Positions 34,410-47,310 are shown, counted from the stretch's first letter. The stretch is 64,000 bases of DNA from Halicephalobus mephisto (GCA_009193035.1 SWDT01000015.1:124001-188000); one strand, 5' to 3'. Made by a program: numbers and translations. The notes: generated from the sequence alone by a model not told the origin.

Positions 34410-36190
34410 ATGTGGATTATTAAAGTATTTCGAAAACTGTTCGGGCCGTTAATTGGGATCACTTTTGCTTTGACTGTTTTCTTGACGTCATTGTTTGGGA
34501 ATTATATCGTGACGCTGACTTTACCCTTCGTGACCATCCTCCATCGCCACAAGGAATGGAGGGAGATGATGGATAGGGCCATCAGCTTCTGGATGGTTAT
34601 CCCATTAGTAAGTTTTTAAAAGTTTAATTCTTATTCATCTGTTTAGTTTTTCCTTCGATTTATATACGGAGTGAGAGTCAGAGTCAGTGGAGATTACATC
34701 GATGCGGAAGAACCAGGGATCATCATCATGAATCACCGGACACGGCTAGACTGGCTCTACTTCAAACTCGCCCTCTGGAGGATGAATCCTTGGTTGATGA
34801 CGACCTACAGAATCGCGTTGAAGGAGTTGTTACGACATGCTCCTGGAAGTGGATTCGGAATGCAGTCGTTAGTCTACATCTTCCTCAAACGAGACGTCAA
34901 AGTGGATTTTCCGAGGATGTCCAGAGCTATAGATTACTACACCGACATGCAGAGACCGTATCAGATCCTGATGTTCCCCGAGGGGACTGACAAAACTGCA
35001 TTCACGACTAGAAGAAGCAACGAGTATGCGAAAAAGAATAATCTCCCGGAACTCCAGCATTTGCTCTATCCCAGGATTGCTGGCTTCATTTACATGATTA
35101 ACAAAATGAAGAAAAGTGAGTTTATTTTTCAAAAATGTTCTGATTATTAAATTTAAAAATAAGTTATCATAAATTAAAAGATCTATGATTTTTCTAGTTA
35201 AGTTTTTCTATAAAAATGTTTAAATTTGTCCACAAAGGTCAATGGATTTTTTAAACAAAAATAGACCAGTTCTTTATTGCCCTTTTGTCGAGGAGCTAAT
35301 AACCATAAAAATAGGGACTGCTCACTATGTTGATAGATTCTAGACTTTTTCGATCAATGTGCGTTTTGAATTCTTAGGAATTTCGATATAGAATAGTTCC
35401 CTATGTTGGATTCAGATTAACACAGAACTATTTCGTATTTCGGTTTGATATAAGACAGCACTATCTGTCTAGAATAACTTTATATCAACCTGTCCCATAT
35501 ATCGGCTCCAAATTGGTACAAACTAGTACTGTACCTCTGATTAACATTCATATAAAACTATCTCATATATCAAATTTAACTTGATACTCAACTACTCTAT
35601 GTCAAATTCGATTTTGTCACAGTTCTGAATCGTCCGGAACTGTCTTCATCAGTGACAAATGAACTCGATTTTCAGATAACTACCTAACTTACATCTATGA
35701 CGTGACCATCGCTTATCCGAAGGACATTGTGCAGTCGGAGGTTGACCTCATCGTCAAAGGTCAATGTTCTTCGGTTGTCCACTACCATATTAAGAGGATT
35801 CCGATTTCCGAACTTCCTGACGACGATGAAGGACTCAGCAATTGGCTTCTGGAGACCTGGAGAGAAAAAGACGAAGCCCTGACTCAATTCTACAATCAGA
35901 GAAACAAATCGAAAAGAAAATTAGATGCTTCCGGAAGTAGTCAGAATCTCTGGGTCAAAGACAACAACAAACAGATATTTGTCCTTGTGTTCGGATTCTT
36001 GTTCTGGACATCTGTAGTTTCCATCTGGTTGTGGCACATGACCTGGATGTGGGCAGTCAGATGCACTTTTTTGTTTTTACTTTTGAATTACTTCTACATT
36101 TACGGTAGATACGGTGGTCTGGATACTCTGTTACTCGATCGCTGGGAGATCTGGAGAAAACGAGTATCTCTTCGTTCTCATGTTGTTTAG
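34410..36190 (+). CDS. Lysophospholipid acyltransferase, LCLAT1/AGPAT8-like
   Basis: Exons 34410-34607, 34647-35115 and 35676-36190 give 393 aa (human LCLAT1 is 414). The upstream TTCCTCTTTAGTGCAG is a good trans-splice acceptor. An N-terminal membrane segment (FGPLIGITFALTVFLTSLF) precedes the PlsC domain, with the catalytic HX4D motif NHRTRLD (His96, Asp101) and motif III FPEGTDKT (Glu178-Thr180). YDVTIAYP and HYHIKRIPI match the LCLAT1 C-domain. Two C-terminal hydrophobic segments (FVLVFGFLFWTSVVSIWLW and the following one) complete the topology. Enzymes of this group acylate lysocardiolipin or lysophosphatidylinositol in ER and mitochondria-associated membranes; C. elegans acl-8/9/10 are the likely counterparts. 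The 560-nt second intron is AT-rich with loose internal repeats. Confidence 0.93.
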
Positions 36191-36289
36191 GAAATTGAAT
36201 AATGAATAAATAATTAAACATTAAATTTTGATGTAGATGAATCCAAGTCAAATTTTGGATTTGTCCTCTACCTTGGTAAAATGTGACCA

Positions 36290-36480
36290 CGAAAAGAAAT
36301 TGCCTGCACATCAATTAGCTGTCCTACTGTAGCTAGTAGAGGATCTTGTTTGATGTAAATGACTCTGCTTAAATAAATGTAGGATCGACATTACTTTGCT
36401 AAAGTACAATCAACTAAAAACACCTGATCTCAGAACGAAAACCTCTGCACATCAGTTGTCCTACTGTAGCTGGAAGAGAG
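36290..36480. repeat. Pair of short direct repeats 3' of the acyltransferase
   Basis: GCACATCA...GTCCTACTGTAGCT blocks recur at about 36306-36340 and about 36447-36475, a spacing of about 141 nt. They look like a diverged duplication between two convergent genes. Confidence 0.5.
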
Positions 36481-36595
36481 CTGTCGTTTTTTGTTATTGT
36501 TAGTTATCAAAAACATCAGGCTGTCTTTCTCACTCTGTATGTAGCAGGTTTATTAAAAATAGATATGTAAAAGTAATGCATAATAAATAAAATTT

Positions 36596-38022
36596 TCAAA
36601 ACTTTTCGGAAAAGTCCGTGACATCGAATCCAAATTTAAGTTTTTTGAGAGGGTTTCCTGGATCGATCCAGAGAAATTTATCTTCAAGTTTTTCAAATTC
36701 CTGTTTTGTTTCGAGAATTTCGATAATTTTCCTGTACATGTACTGTTGGGCATTTAGATACCTGACAGAAACGGAGATCTCGTTCTGAGGAGCTTCTTGA
36801 ATGGCTTTGTAGATGTCGATGAGGTGGTTGATGATGATATTGGGATCAAAGATCCACCCAACAAAAACCTCGATCGATATCTTTTCTGCATTCGGGAAAG
36901 TCGCTCTGACAGAAGTAAAGGAGTCCAGAGGAAAGAACGGCTGGACATCAGGCAGGATGAGTTCCTCGACCGATTTCAATAGATCACTAGAATAACTAAT
37001 TATTGTTACAGTTCATACACCAAAATTACTTTTGAATTGTTATCGAAGGTCCTGATCCTGCTTCTATATTGTAGTGTCCTAGATCTAATTTCTTAATATG
37101 GCAAGTACAGTTCATCAACGTTTCCTGAAACCCAAGTTTTCAATAGAAATCGACTGTAAGTAATTTTGCAGTTTTCCGACACAGGAAAATACTACTTTTA
37201 GATTCTTAGAAAAGTACTTTGGATAAAGTGATATAGCTCGCAAGTTCTGAATCTGAAGTCAGAATTGAGTCAATCTTTAGAATCCTGTTTCGAAGGTTAA
37301 CTCTCAATTCTGACTTCAGATTCAGAACTTACAAGTTATATCACTTTATCTAAAGTACTTTTCTAAGAACTTAAAAGTAGTATTTTCCTGTGTCAAGAAA
37401 ATTGAAAATTAACTAGAATGATTCTTAAATAGTACATAAATATACATTAATAATAACTTACAACCATGGGCAAGAACAGCATTTCTAGTTTTAAATAATC
37501 CAATCTACAACCATTTAAATTTTCTAAAAATCCGGGTTCCCTGATGACTATCCTGACTTCTGTATTTCTCTCGTTCATTTCCTTGATGGCTTCGACGATA
37601 CACAAATCGAAAGAAGACCCGCTGTCGACAGTAATCTTGATCGGTTTGATCCTGTCGTTATGAGATAAAGAACAAAAGAATGGAGTCATCCAGGACTCGA
37701 AAGTCTTCAGAACCACTTCTTTAGTGTAAAAAGCGGAAAGCACCAGTACTTTTCGAATGAATGATAAGTCAAAAGTTGGAACAAATCTACTTTTGAAAAT
37801 CTTGGAATAAAGTTGAATAACTACGTCCATACGGTCACGTTCGAAAGCGACGGACGTGATGTTGCTGAGAAATTGGAAAACTCCGTTACTGGCTTCTTCC
37901 CCAATTAACATGAATTTTTTGACGTCTTCAAGATCCAGGAATTCATCGTCAGGATTCCACAGAGATGTTTGAAGTTCGAAAAATACATCACAAAAGATAT
38001 CTGGGTTAAGTTTTAAAGTCAT
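36596..38022 (-). CDS. F-box-like nematode-specific protein, paralogue A
   Basis: Exons (minus) 38022-37462, 37124-37030 and 36986-36596 join in phase and give 348 aa. The N-terminus (LNPDIFCDVFFELQTSLW) resembles an F-box start. The body has alternating LxxL, hydrophobic and short helical segments like the FTH/DUF38-type regions of nematode F-box proteins, for example IKPIKITVDSG and HIKKLDLGHY. It aligns by eye with the adjacent gene at 38132-39219, which is also 348 aa, through W-M-x(2)-FF-x(3)-L, IKITV, AIKEMNER/VIKELDKK and the IKKLDL/IRSLDL blocks. If the F-box reading is right, the role is substrate recognition for SCF ubiquitin ligases. That is an inference, because the F-box is weak. 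Intron 1 holds a 217-bp hairpin element. Confidence 0.72.
37178..37394. repeat. Long hairpin (about 92-bp arms) inside an intron, MITE-like
   Basis: Arms 37178-37269 and 37303-37394 are near-perfect inverted copies (outer ends GACACAGGAAAATACTACTT and its complement) around a 33-nt loop. The structure lies wholly inside intron 1 of the F-box-like paralogue A. Few mismatches imply recent origin or constraint. Confidence 0.9.
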
Positions 38023-38131
38023 CTGAAGTTAATAAAAAAGTAAAACTTTAATTTACACTATCAGTATTGAAACCGATATTACGGTAATTCTAAATTAAAT
38101 TAAAATTTCACTAATTTTATTGAGTGATTTT

Positions 38132-39219
38132 TTATGAGATTTCTATAGTTTTTAGTCCCGTAGAATCCGTCCATTTGATTGTGTTTTCTTTTATTTTAGA
38201 AAATCCATGATTATAAAGTTCTTCGAAATGCTCGACTTGGACCTGAAATTCGGAGTTTTTCAAATTTGGAAATGCTCCCAAACATACCACATTGATATTA
38301 ACAGAATAAATTTTGATTTCCGGAATATCCGATCCCTCGATCCAGCTGATAATATTCCGGATGTAAACCACGTAATTATCCTTCATTTCGTCATATAAAG
38401 TGAACTCCAATTTTTCGAGATTTGGAAAACCACTTTTCACAGGATTTGGAAGAGACGACAAACCCCAAAGTTTCAAGTCTTTCACAAATCCCGAATATGG
38501 TTTTTCCATCGGTTGCACTTCCTCATATGGAGTCAGATAACTGTAATAGTCCTTGAGATCGAGGCTTCTGATGTTGCATTTGATATTCGACAATTTTAAC
38601 TAAAAATAATCATTTTTAGAATCCTCAACTCTAAACCCACTTCCGGGATCACAGGACGAGTTATTCGGCAATGGTTCAAATTGCAGTCTTCTAATGAAAC
38701 AAGCAAAGAATCCACCGTATGCAAATCTATCGTAACATTTTTCTTATCTAGTTCCTTGATTACTCTTTTCAGAATCTCAGTGAACAAAGCATTTGCTACT
38801 GTAATCTTGATGTAACTTCTGTCAGAATTAATTAATTCTTCAAAAAACTCATCCATCCAGACATGTCGATAACAACATTCAACTTCTTGAACGTTTTCCG
38901 CTGTTATTTTTAGCATCTTCCGAAACCTTGGTTTTTTGAATGCATCATTACCGGTTTTGTAATTAAATATTATGTCTTGGGAATCGAGTTTAAAAAAAGT
39001 AGCCGCAAACCCTAGAGAAATGCATTTGACCCTTTTGAAGTAATTCCAAAAACCACAGAATAAAGGTTCTTTTCCAATAAAAAAGAACTTTCCAGATTTC
39101 ACGAAAAGGGATTCTGGTGTTTTAAATCTAATTTTAATGTATTCTTCCGAATCTATGACTTGGTTTATGTATTCTTCAAATAACTCTTCCCACAAATCAG
39201 GAATCAACGTCTTCCCCAT
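38132..39219 (-). CDS. F-box-like nematode-specific protein, paralogue B
   Basis: Exons (minus) 39219-38641 and 38599-38132 (donor GTGGGT, acceptor TTTTTAG, phase 0) give 348 aa. The N-terminus TLIPDLWEELFEEYINQVI is a better F-box-like start than in the neighbour (the usual form is LPxELxxxIF). Downstream are SYIKITVANALF, VIKELDKKNVTIDLH and the RSLDLKDYY segment, each with a counterpart in paralogue A. Identity is low (I estimate about a quarter), so the duplication is old or the genes evolve fast, as is usual for nematode F-box families. One intron of A is missing in B. The domain identity is uncertain, but the gene itself is clear. Confidence 0.72.
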
Positions 39220-39435
39220 CTTACTGTAACCATTTATAAAACTTTAAATTTTAAAACGAGTAAGATTGGTTGATAACCTGATAAATCCCGCAAAAAACTC
39301 AATTTTGATCCTTTATAAAATTTAAAAATCGAGGCAAATTAGTTGATCCACTTGTGAATTTCTCTAATCCAGAAGTTATCACAATTCCATTATGTATAAT
39401 CGTGTAATGATGATTCTACAGTCAAGATTTGAAAA

Positions 39436-40563
39436 TTATTTCGGATGGATAAATAGGGTCCCCGCTGCATATGAAACTGATGAATCACTGGTTGAACGAC
39501 ACTGAAATTACTCAATGACTACCAATGTCAGAAATATCCTACATTACCTTATTTGACTGAGAATATTTTAGAAATTGTAATTCGGCCGTGTGATTGTTCA
39601 TTTGCCGAAAGTGTTCAGCTGCCTGCAGCATTACGCAAATCGGATTCCGGCCGCAGATTGTATTCTGGGTCTTTTTGAGGTAATCGTTGAATACCTGTGG
39701 ATCCAATGAGGCAATTGCATCCATTCCCTAAACATTAATCCATGCATAAATTATGCAAAACCAAATCTTACCTGTCGGTCCAATTGAGCAATCTGTTCAT
39801 GGATAGGTTTGTCGCTGTATTGATCATGTGGAGTAAACCGGAAACGAGATCCCCAATGACAAAAGTCAGAAGAGATCACAAACAGATTGTGGGGATCAGC
39901 AATGTATTTGGCAAAAATCTTCCCGTATGAAGCCTGTCGAGAGTTGGAAAGTGAGCCAACGAGGACCGGGACAATCGTGAAGCTCTTGGGTGGCTTGCTA
40001 AATGTCATCAATTACAAAAAAATAAAAGTAGTTCAATCATACTTCTCAAAAACCTTGGCGATAAATGGCAACTGCATTTCAATGCTGTGTTCGGCTTCTT
40101 CGTTGCGAAAGTCCATGGATTCGAAAGATCCAGTTTCCATCAACTCTTCGTTAACTTCTTGGTCGATAATCAAATCTCCAAGAGGAGTTTTGTATTTGCT
40201 GCACGTTGTCAAAGCACACCCACTCAGGTACACAACATGGGAGGGTCCGAGGATGAATACACGCCGACTAAAATGGACTTTTCGTATATAAACTTCCATG
40301 AAAAACGTACATTTTGTCGGGGACAATCTGCTTGTAAGCAAAAGATGCTGTATCTCCGCAGTAAGAATATCCCGCATGACTGTAAATGAATCATTTTTGA
40401 ATTCCAGAAGGTTAAAAACTCACGGAGAAATGATAGCTCGGGCGACTCCTCGGGGTTCACCAGCCTTGTTAAGCCAGTCCCCGAGCTGCTTATCGAGTTC
40501 CTTGGGGTTCTCACTGTACCAAGTACCTGCGTGACTGGCACTTCTCGTTCGATGACCACTCAT
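39436..40563 (-). CDS. memo-1: MEMO1 family protein
   Basis: Six exons (minus): 40563-40424, 40379-40311, 40267-40043, 39997-39772, 39727-39548 and 39501-39436, giving 301 aa (human MEMO1 is 297). Diagnostic blocks are [65 protein letters not shown] and the C-terminal [11 protein letters not shown]. The copper/iron-binding set of human MEMO1 (His49, His81, Cys244) is conserved as His48, the His of GPSHVV and the Cys of PICVM. In C. elegans MEMO-1 binds RHO-1 and modulates NADPH oxidase BLI-3 signalling; human MEMO1 acts downstream of ErbB2 and in metal handling. Introns are 39-46 nt. This is a clean single-copy orthologue. Confidence 0.96.
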
Positions 40564-41963
40564 CCTTGATTGAATGAGATCAATTCAACTGGAAAAACTG
40601 TCCAATTTGATACCCGTAGTTTGGATCAAAGGCGTGGCGTTGAAAGACGTCTTGGAAAAGATGGATCGATTTATTCAACTTTCTAGTTTGAGGCTTGATG
40701 GTATTTGCCTAAACACATTAAATTACTTTATAACAAGGGTGAATCTCCGCGGGAATTCATATATGAACGAGGTCGAACAACCAAGACAACAGGACGCATG
40801 CGAGAACGCTTGGAGGGAGCAAATCGATAAAGCTGCGGCGAAGCAAAAGTTCGGCAACAATGCGGGCTAAACTGGAACAAAGACCTGATTTATGGTCTGA
40901 GATTTACCAAGAAATGAGTTGTCAGGAAGTAGGTTCTCCACCAACATGGCAGTTTCCTGTGTAACCACCCATAATGGAAGACAGGTGAGGGGAAACTCTA
41001 CCAACAGCTGGCGGGGGAAACTAAACAAAGTGAAGAAATCGATCAACTGAGAAAACCCAGACACACGGACACTTGCGCGATTTTTCGTCTAAAAGTGAAA
41101 ACAAGAAAGTCCAAACATCAATAAACTCTGTGCCTTTAGGCCCTCTTTACGTGGAAGAATTCCAAATAAGCTAGTTGGCGTCGTTAAATTTCCTTCCTGA
41201 GGGCAAGAAACCACGGGGATGAACTTTAAAAGCACTTTCCGGTCGGAACGGAGGTGTTTGATCCCGACTGAATTTGCGGTGCCCTTTTCACGTTCAATTT
41301 CTGAGAAACAGCCATAAATTTAGTCATACATGGCAATTTACAATGAGCCCGTAAAAGAGCAACGTTTTACGCGGTAATTTGGCCATTTTTTACAGAATAG
41401 ACCAGAGTCAAGCTTTCGGTGCCACGCATGTTCGTCACAGCAAAAGGAAAACAACTACCTGTTTTTCCAAAATATTTTGTCAACAAATGGAGAAAAAGGG
41501 TTAAAAATCTCTTCCGAATGGTTAAAAACAGGATTATATCGAATTTTTCATTATAACCATATTTATCATTACTTTTAATCATGAGTGAGTTTAGTACTTT
41601 ACCGTATCAAAAATAACAAAAAATAATTATTTTTGTCCATCAAAAAGCAAAATAATCGTTGAAAACTGAACTCGGGACTGGCACCGAACGTACGCGAACA
41701 TTGGACAACCGACGGACTGGTCTTTCCTTTTTCTCGTGTTTTCAAAAAGAAAAAACCGCGTGAGGAGTTTACACTGAAATGGATTGGAAGACCAATGGAA
41801 AATCTTCTGAGTAAGGGCTTAATTTAACTTTTAAGTTTCATTTTCCAAAAGTCAATTTTTTCTCAGATTATTTAATCAATATTTTGTGGAAACGAATTTA
41901 TTAATGACGGAAATGGCATTTTCACAAGGGAACGGACAGCTGCGAAGTGCCGGAATAAAATTA
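40564..41963. other. Spacer between memo-1 and the TRPA1 3' end
   Basis: Contains the memo-1 promoter on the minus strand. A short plus-strand frame (ATG at about 40762, 35 codons, starting MNEVEQPRQQ and ending at TAA about 40870) is the least AT-rich part and could be a micro-ORF or an unconnected exon. Nothing else was found. Confidence 0.4.
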
Positions 41964-44900
41964 TTAATCGTCGACATCAATCAGCCTCGTTTCCGAGTCC
42001 GTTTTGTTTTTCTGGATTCGTTCTTGCTTGAGGGTTTCTACGAGGTCGTTTAGGGATTTCTCCATCTCGATCAATTTGTTTTGGGTGATACTTATGGCAT
42101 TTTTAATTTCGAAAATATCTTCGGTTTGTCTTTCCTTCAGTTTCCCGTCTTTTTTCTTCTTTTTGATGTTCACCGCAGGTACACTTTCGGATTTTTCCTG
42201 ATAGAATTCCCTCTTGATTGCGTCTTTGGGCAATCCCAGCCATCTGAACCAATAACTGATTTTTTTCATATCAAAACGCGAAGTCTTCTCTTCCGGATCG
42301 AACGTCCTGAATCCCCTCCACATCCGTCTCCGGAGACCCTCGGTCATCATCACCTCGACGTGGTTGATGGTCTCTATTTGGAGAAGTAATCTAGTCCTGG
42401 CAGCTCTCTCCAGGGCCTTGCTGATGTCGCTGACAGCCAGACCGACCAGGAGATTCATGAGAAAAACGAATCCGATGGAAATAAAGAGAAAAAATATGAC
42501 GTATGTCAAGAAAGTCGGGTGTTTTTGAACGGTTTCTTCGTAGTCGAATTCCCCTGTTAACATGATTAGAGTCCGAATCATGGTCCGTAGGAAACTGGCG
42601 AGACCTCTCTAAATGACAAATTATTTAAAAGATGTATTAAGGAACAAAAATTAATTTAAAAATACTGTTTTTCCACTCGGAGTTGAAATTTTTGATTTTT
42701 CCTATATAGTCATGAATGAAAATTATATTTTTAAATTCCTTGAAGTACTGTACTCACCTCTGTACCTAAGAGTACGTGGAAGCTGACCACAAATGGCGAC
42801 AAGAAAAGCATGAAAATTGGGGAAAATCTGATAAAGGAGACAATAGTGTACCAGACCATCTGGACGTAGACTCCAAATCTGGGCAACTTCCTCACGAGAT
42901 TCAGCAGATGGAACCAGGCCACGAAGTTCAGAATCACCAACGTCCTCCATTGGTTCGTGCTGTCCATTATGGCGCAGATGGGACTTGATGCCATGAAGGC
43001 CAGGAAAGACAGCAGAAAATCCGGAATCCGGTTAGATATAGTCCAATCTCTACAGACTTTCCCTATCGCCAAAGTCATCACCAAAATGGCGAAGATCAAG
43101 AACGAAATATGGGACCATGGCTGAAAAGCGAATTAGACATAATTAAACTACAGTATCCTCACCTCTACAAGGCATTCGTAAGTACTGGATACCCTCAATT
43201 TCTCCTCTTTCGTCATCACCCTTTCTGGCTTGATGTTGATGGTTATTCCGGTCAGGAGCAGGATGAATATTAAATGGAAGCCACAAACTAAATATCAATT
43301 ATCATATTCTTATAAAAAGTGCAAATTAACATTGTTACGAAATTGTCTCAACACAAATTTCCCGAATTTTCTAAAAACTTCAGAATTTTTGGTTCCAGAT
43401 CTTGTTTCCAAATTTTTTTTGAATCTTAAAATTTCTCAAAAACTATCGTGAGATTTTTGAAATTTCTAAAAAATTTCGAGAAGCTTTAGAAATTTCTAAA
43501 ATTTTGAAAAATTTGCACTAGATTAAAAAAAGTTCTAAAATTTCTCATGAAATATAATTTGATAAACATAAAAATTATAAATGAATACTATTGCGAAATT
43601 ATTTTAGCAGTAATCTGCAAAAAATTGGATTTCAGATATTGGTTCCGAAAATTTTGGAATTTCCTTTAATATTTCCAAATGCTTCAGAATCTTCCGGTAG
43701 ATTCTAGAACCTTCTGTGGACTTCTAATAAAACAAGAATTAAAAAATCTCTCACGCAAGTAGTAAAACCATTTGGCAAATTTGTTCCACTTGGTGGTTAC
43801 ATAAGACTGGACCAGGTCGTGATTCCACAACTCGTTCTTATCGGTCTTCAGCATCAGATTCACTGGGTGGTCCGCGATGACGTTCCAGTAGTTCTTCTCC
43901 TTGCAGACGCAGCTCTCCTTCAGACGGCTTTCCTTGTGGTGTCCGACGATATAGTACGGGGTCAGATACTTGGCTAAAAATCATCAAAATCATCGACTCT
44001 TACAGTACACAAGGAAGATCTCACTCGGAATTTCAGTGTTATTATATTTATAAAGACGTGCATGGGGGATCTCCTTGAGGACATAGGTGTCATCGATGAA
44101 CTCGTAGTTGTGGTAGATTTTGTTTTTGGAAAAGTAAATGCACTTGTCGAGGACAATCTTGGCCATGTCTGGCATATTTCTGATCAGGTTCTGCATCGGG
44201 CTTTGGGGATGGGGGTTTTCCTCCGTCGGCTTCACATATCGTCTCCTGACGACCCTTTCCCACTTTGTTTCATTCAGCAATAACTCCACTCCTTCTCGGA
44301 AATTCTCACTTATGGCGAGATCGAAACAAGTTTGTCCTTTGTCGTCCACTTGATCTATCTGGGTGTACCGTTTTTTCAGAATCAATTTCATAACTTTTAA
44401 CTGTCTTCGTCTAACAGCATCATGCAGAGGAAACACTTTCCTGTATTCATCTTCGTCTTCTTTCAATTCATCAAGGAGAAGTTTCACAACATCGGTATCT
44501 CCATCCTTGATCGCCAAATCGAGGGCGATTTTCTTGTCGTCGGTCATAGCCATGGGATTAGCTCCATGTTCGAGCAGAAGTTTGATCATTGAGATCGATC
44601 TATTCCTCACAGCACCGAAAAGAGGAGTCTTCTGATAGATGTCGATCAGATTAATCGAGCAGACGGAGATGTGGAGGAGGTTTTTGGCGACTTCCGTATG
44701 TCCAAACTTAGCGGCAATGTGAAGCGGAGTTTCTAGTTGTTTATTCCGCATGTTTATCTCTTGATAGAAGGGAATTATTATCTAAAATTATCAAAATTAA
44801 GTAAATTAATACGGTAATTTTTAGCAATAAGTTAGTTCTGTTAGAAAACGAAGAAATCAATTGAGAATTTTGTTGAAAAAAAAATAACTAGTTCAATTTT

Positions 44901-47310
44901 TTGATGTTTTGCATTGTTAAAATAAATTGATGTTGGATTAGTTTGTATTGTTGAAATAAATCTATGTAGAGATTTTCTATGTTGATTCAACGAAATGGAA
45001 CAATACTATTCAATTTTTTGATGAAATGGAACAATATTATATCGATTTTTGATAATACAGAACAATACTATTCAATTTTTGGTAATACAGAACAATATTA
45101 TATCGATTTTTGATAATACAGAACAATACTATTCAATTTTTTGATAATACAGAACAATATTATATAAACTCTTCGATTATATATTACAATCATATATCGA
45201 CGTTTTCAATGCTACAGAACGATAGTACACCAACTTTTTAATGATATATAACAACTGTCTTGATTTTCTTCAACTTTCCCAACTGAATATCAGATCAATT
45301 TGGAATTCTATTTCAAGATTTGCTTCATGTATAATTCTATTTGCTTACCTTGAAAATTTCAATATCCCCAATCTCGGCCACAAAGTGTAAAGCACAATTT
45401 AGATTAATGTCCACTTTCTTCAGCATACCTGTTACAATAACTTTGAATTCTTCCTTGTGCATTGGACTAAATAAAAATTTTACGACTTTTCTGGCGTTAT
45501 ATTTGACAGCGATCAAGACAATATTTTCTCCATAAAAAGACAAGGCCGTGATTAAGGTCTGTCCTAGTAGTTCCTTAACTACATTGAGACTGTCTCTGCT
45601 TACAGCCGCCAGGAGTGGAGTGAATCCTCTTTCGTCTATGGCTTCTTTATCTGCTTTTTCACCGATCAAGGTCCGGACTAATGAAAGATGGTTTTCTTCA
45701 GCGGCAAAATGGAGGGGGGTCTGGCCACGATTGTCTCTTTCTTCGATGGATAAACCGCTCTGCAAAGAATTCAATTTAAACAAGAAAGAAATCGGTCTCA
45801 AAGCGAAAGTCACGGAATTAGGGGTGTATCTTCCACTCAAGACCATAGAAAAAGTAGTTTTTGTACGATTCTGAATGAAAGTGAGTTTTTATGGTTTTTA
45901 AATTTTGTGTTGGACTTCCATTGCTGTGTGATCTAAGATTTGTCCTTAATAACCCACCTCAATCAGAAGTTTAACCATCTGAGGACTTCCCCTCTGGGCC
46001 GCCAGATGAACCAGCAAGGTGTCGCTTTTCCCGCATTCCTCGTGTTTTCCTTCGTTTTCATCCTTGTTGTAATTTCCAAAATGCTGTTTGAATAAATACT
46101 CAGCCACTTTCAATCTGTTTTCCTCCACGGCCAGTCTCATTGCCGTTATTCCGCCGTTATTTTTGGTGGCGACGAATTTATCTTTATCCCTGACTTTCCG
46201 TAAGATAGCTTTGGTAATTTCCACGTTATCTGAACTCCTAGTGGCATAATGAAGAGCCGAATTACTGTAAGAATCCGCCATTTCGGGATCTGCACCGTTA
46301 ATAAGTAGAAATTTCACCATCTGTTCGTCGCCACTTTGGCATGCAAAATGGAGTGGAGTCGTGTTTGTTATTTTCTGAACGGCATTGACGTCGGCTCCGT
46401 GTTTGATTAGCAACTTAATCATTTTCATATTTCCAGAAATACAAGCATAGTGAAGTGGGGTCGTTCTTGTTTTGTCAAACTTGTCCGCAATCTCCAGATC
46501 ATTCAAGAAGATGTTAGTCAAGGCTACAGTATTCTGTGAAGCAGAATCGTGGGACTTAACTTCACCATAAAGCGAAATAAAATGAAGAGGATGAATGGTA
46601 GAATAATACTCTTGTCCCAGAGTTTTTCTAAGAATCCGATCGTTGAGGTAGACACAGGCATCGTAGGAACCCCCGATGGCCGCAATATGGGCTGGAATCA
46701 GGTTCTCCTAAAGACAACACTGATTACATGGCAGTTGCTCCCAAGGTCCTCTTGGTCCCTGATTTCTTATGGTCGGCAATTGTTAGGATAGAAACAAAAC
46801 TAATGTAGTAATTTTCAATAAAACAACAAAGATACAATTTATATAATAATAATTTTAACACAACTGAGAGCCTCATTATGCTCTACAGTATTCCAAGCCC
46901 CCAGATGTACGGACCATCGCTTCTGGTGCTCTCTCCGTGGTCTTGTTTCTGTCCCAACAGTAATATTTTTTATTTCTAGACTAGTCTTTCGATTTTCAGA
47001 TCAGTCTAAATGGCAATCAAGTAGCTAAAAAATCTGATTCAAAAAACTTCAAATCGGCTACAATCAAGAAGTAATACCGTACAACCCCGAAATATTTGAA
47101 AATTCTTACGTCTTTTTTTCTTTCATAGGCATTGGAAGGCAAATGATAATAGGAAAGAACAGGATCAATGTCTTTTTCGTTCAAATTTTGCGAATCGTGG
47201 TTTAGTCGTTCTGAGTTCCGATTGTTGACAATCTTCATGATTGCAGAGACGTCGTTTTCGAAGGCTTTCTTAATGGAATTAATTACTTTCAAGTAATTCG
47301 TCAAAAACAA
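41964..47310 (-). CDS. trpa-1: TRPA1-type ankyrin-repeat cation channel (N-terminus unresolved)
   Basis: Minus-strand exons: about 47310-47110, 46948-46860, 46707-45958, 45759-45349, 44781-44004, 43973-43755, 43287-43163, 43120-42758 and 42608-41964. The N-terminal half is a long ankyrin array (TTPLHYACISGNMKMIKLLI, ETPLHIAAKFGH and others). It is followed by the TRPA1 linker block NLIRNMPDMAKIVLDKCI, six membrane segments starting near LCGFHLIFILLLTG, and the pore helix TLIMLTGEFDYEE. S6 is ISIGFVFLMNLLVGLAVSDI, and the tail ends in a Lys-rich coiled coil. C. elegans TRPA-1 is a cold and noxious-stimulus channel. Between the first two listed exons the phases disagree by one base: frame 0 gives STRSDGP, then the ankyrin-like VHLGAWNTVEHNEALSC lies in another frame. 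This is probably an indel or a missed micro-exon. The start codon is not identified. Intron 44782-45348 carries a minisatellite. Confidence 0.92.
44990..45172. repeat. Minisatellite in a TRPA1 intron
   Basis: A tandem array of about six units of 31-34 nt is built on GAACAATACTATTCAATTTT. Two alternating variants (ACTATTCAATTT and ATTATATCGATT) give a dimeric period of about 65 nt. Confidence 0.85.
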
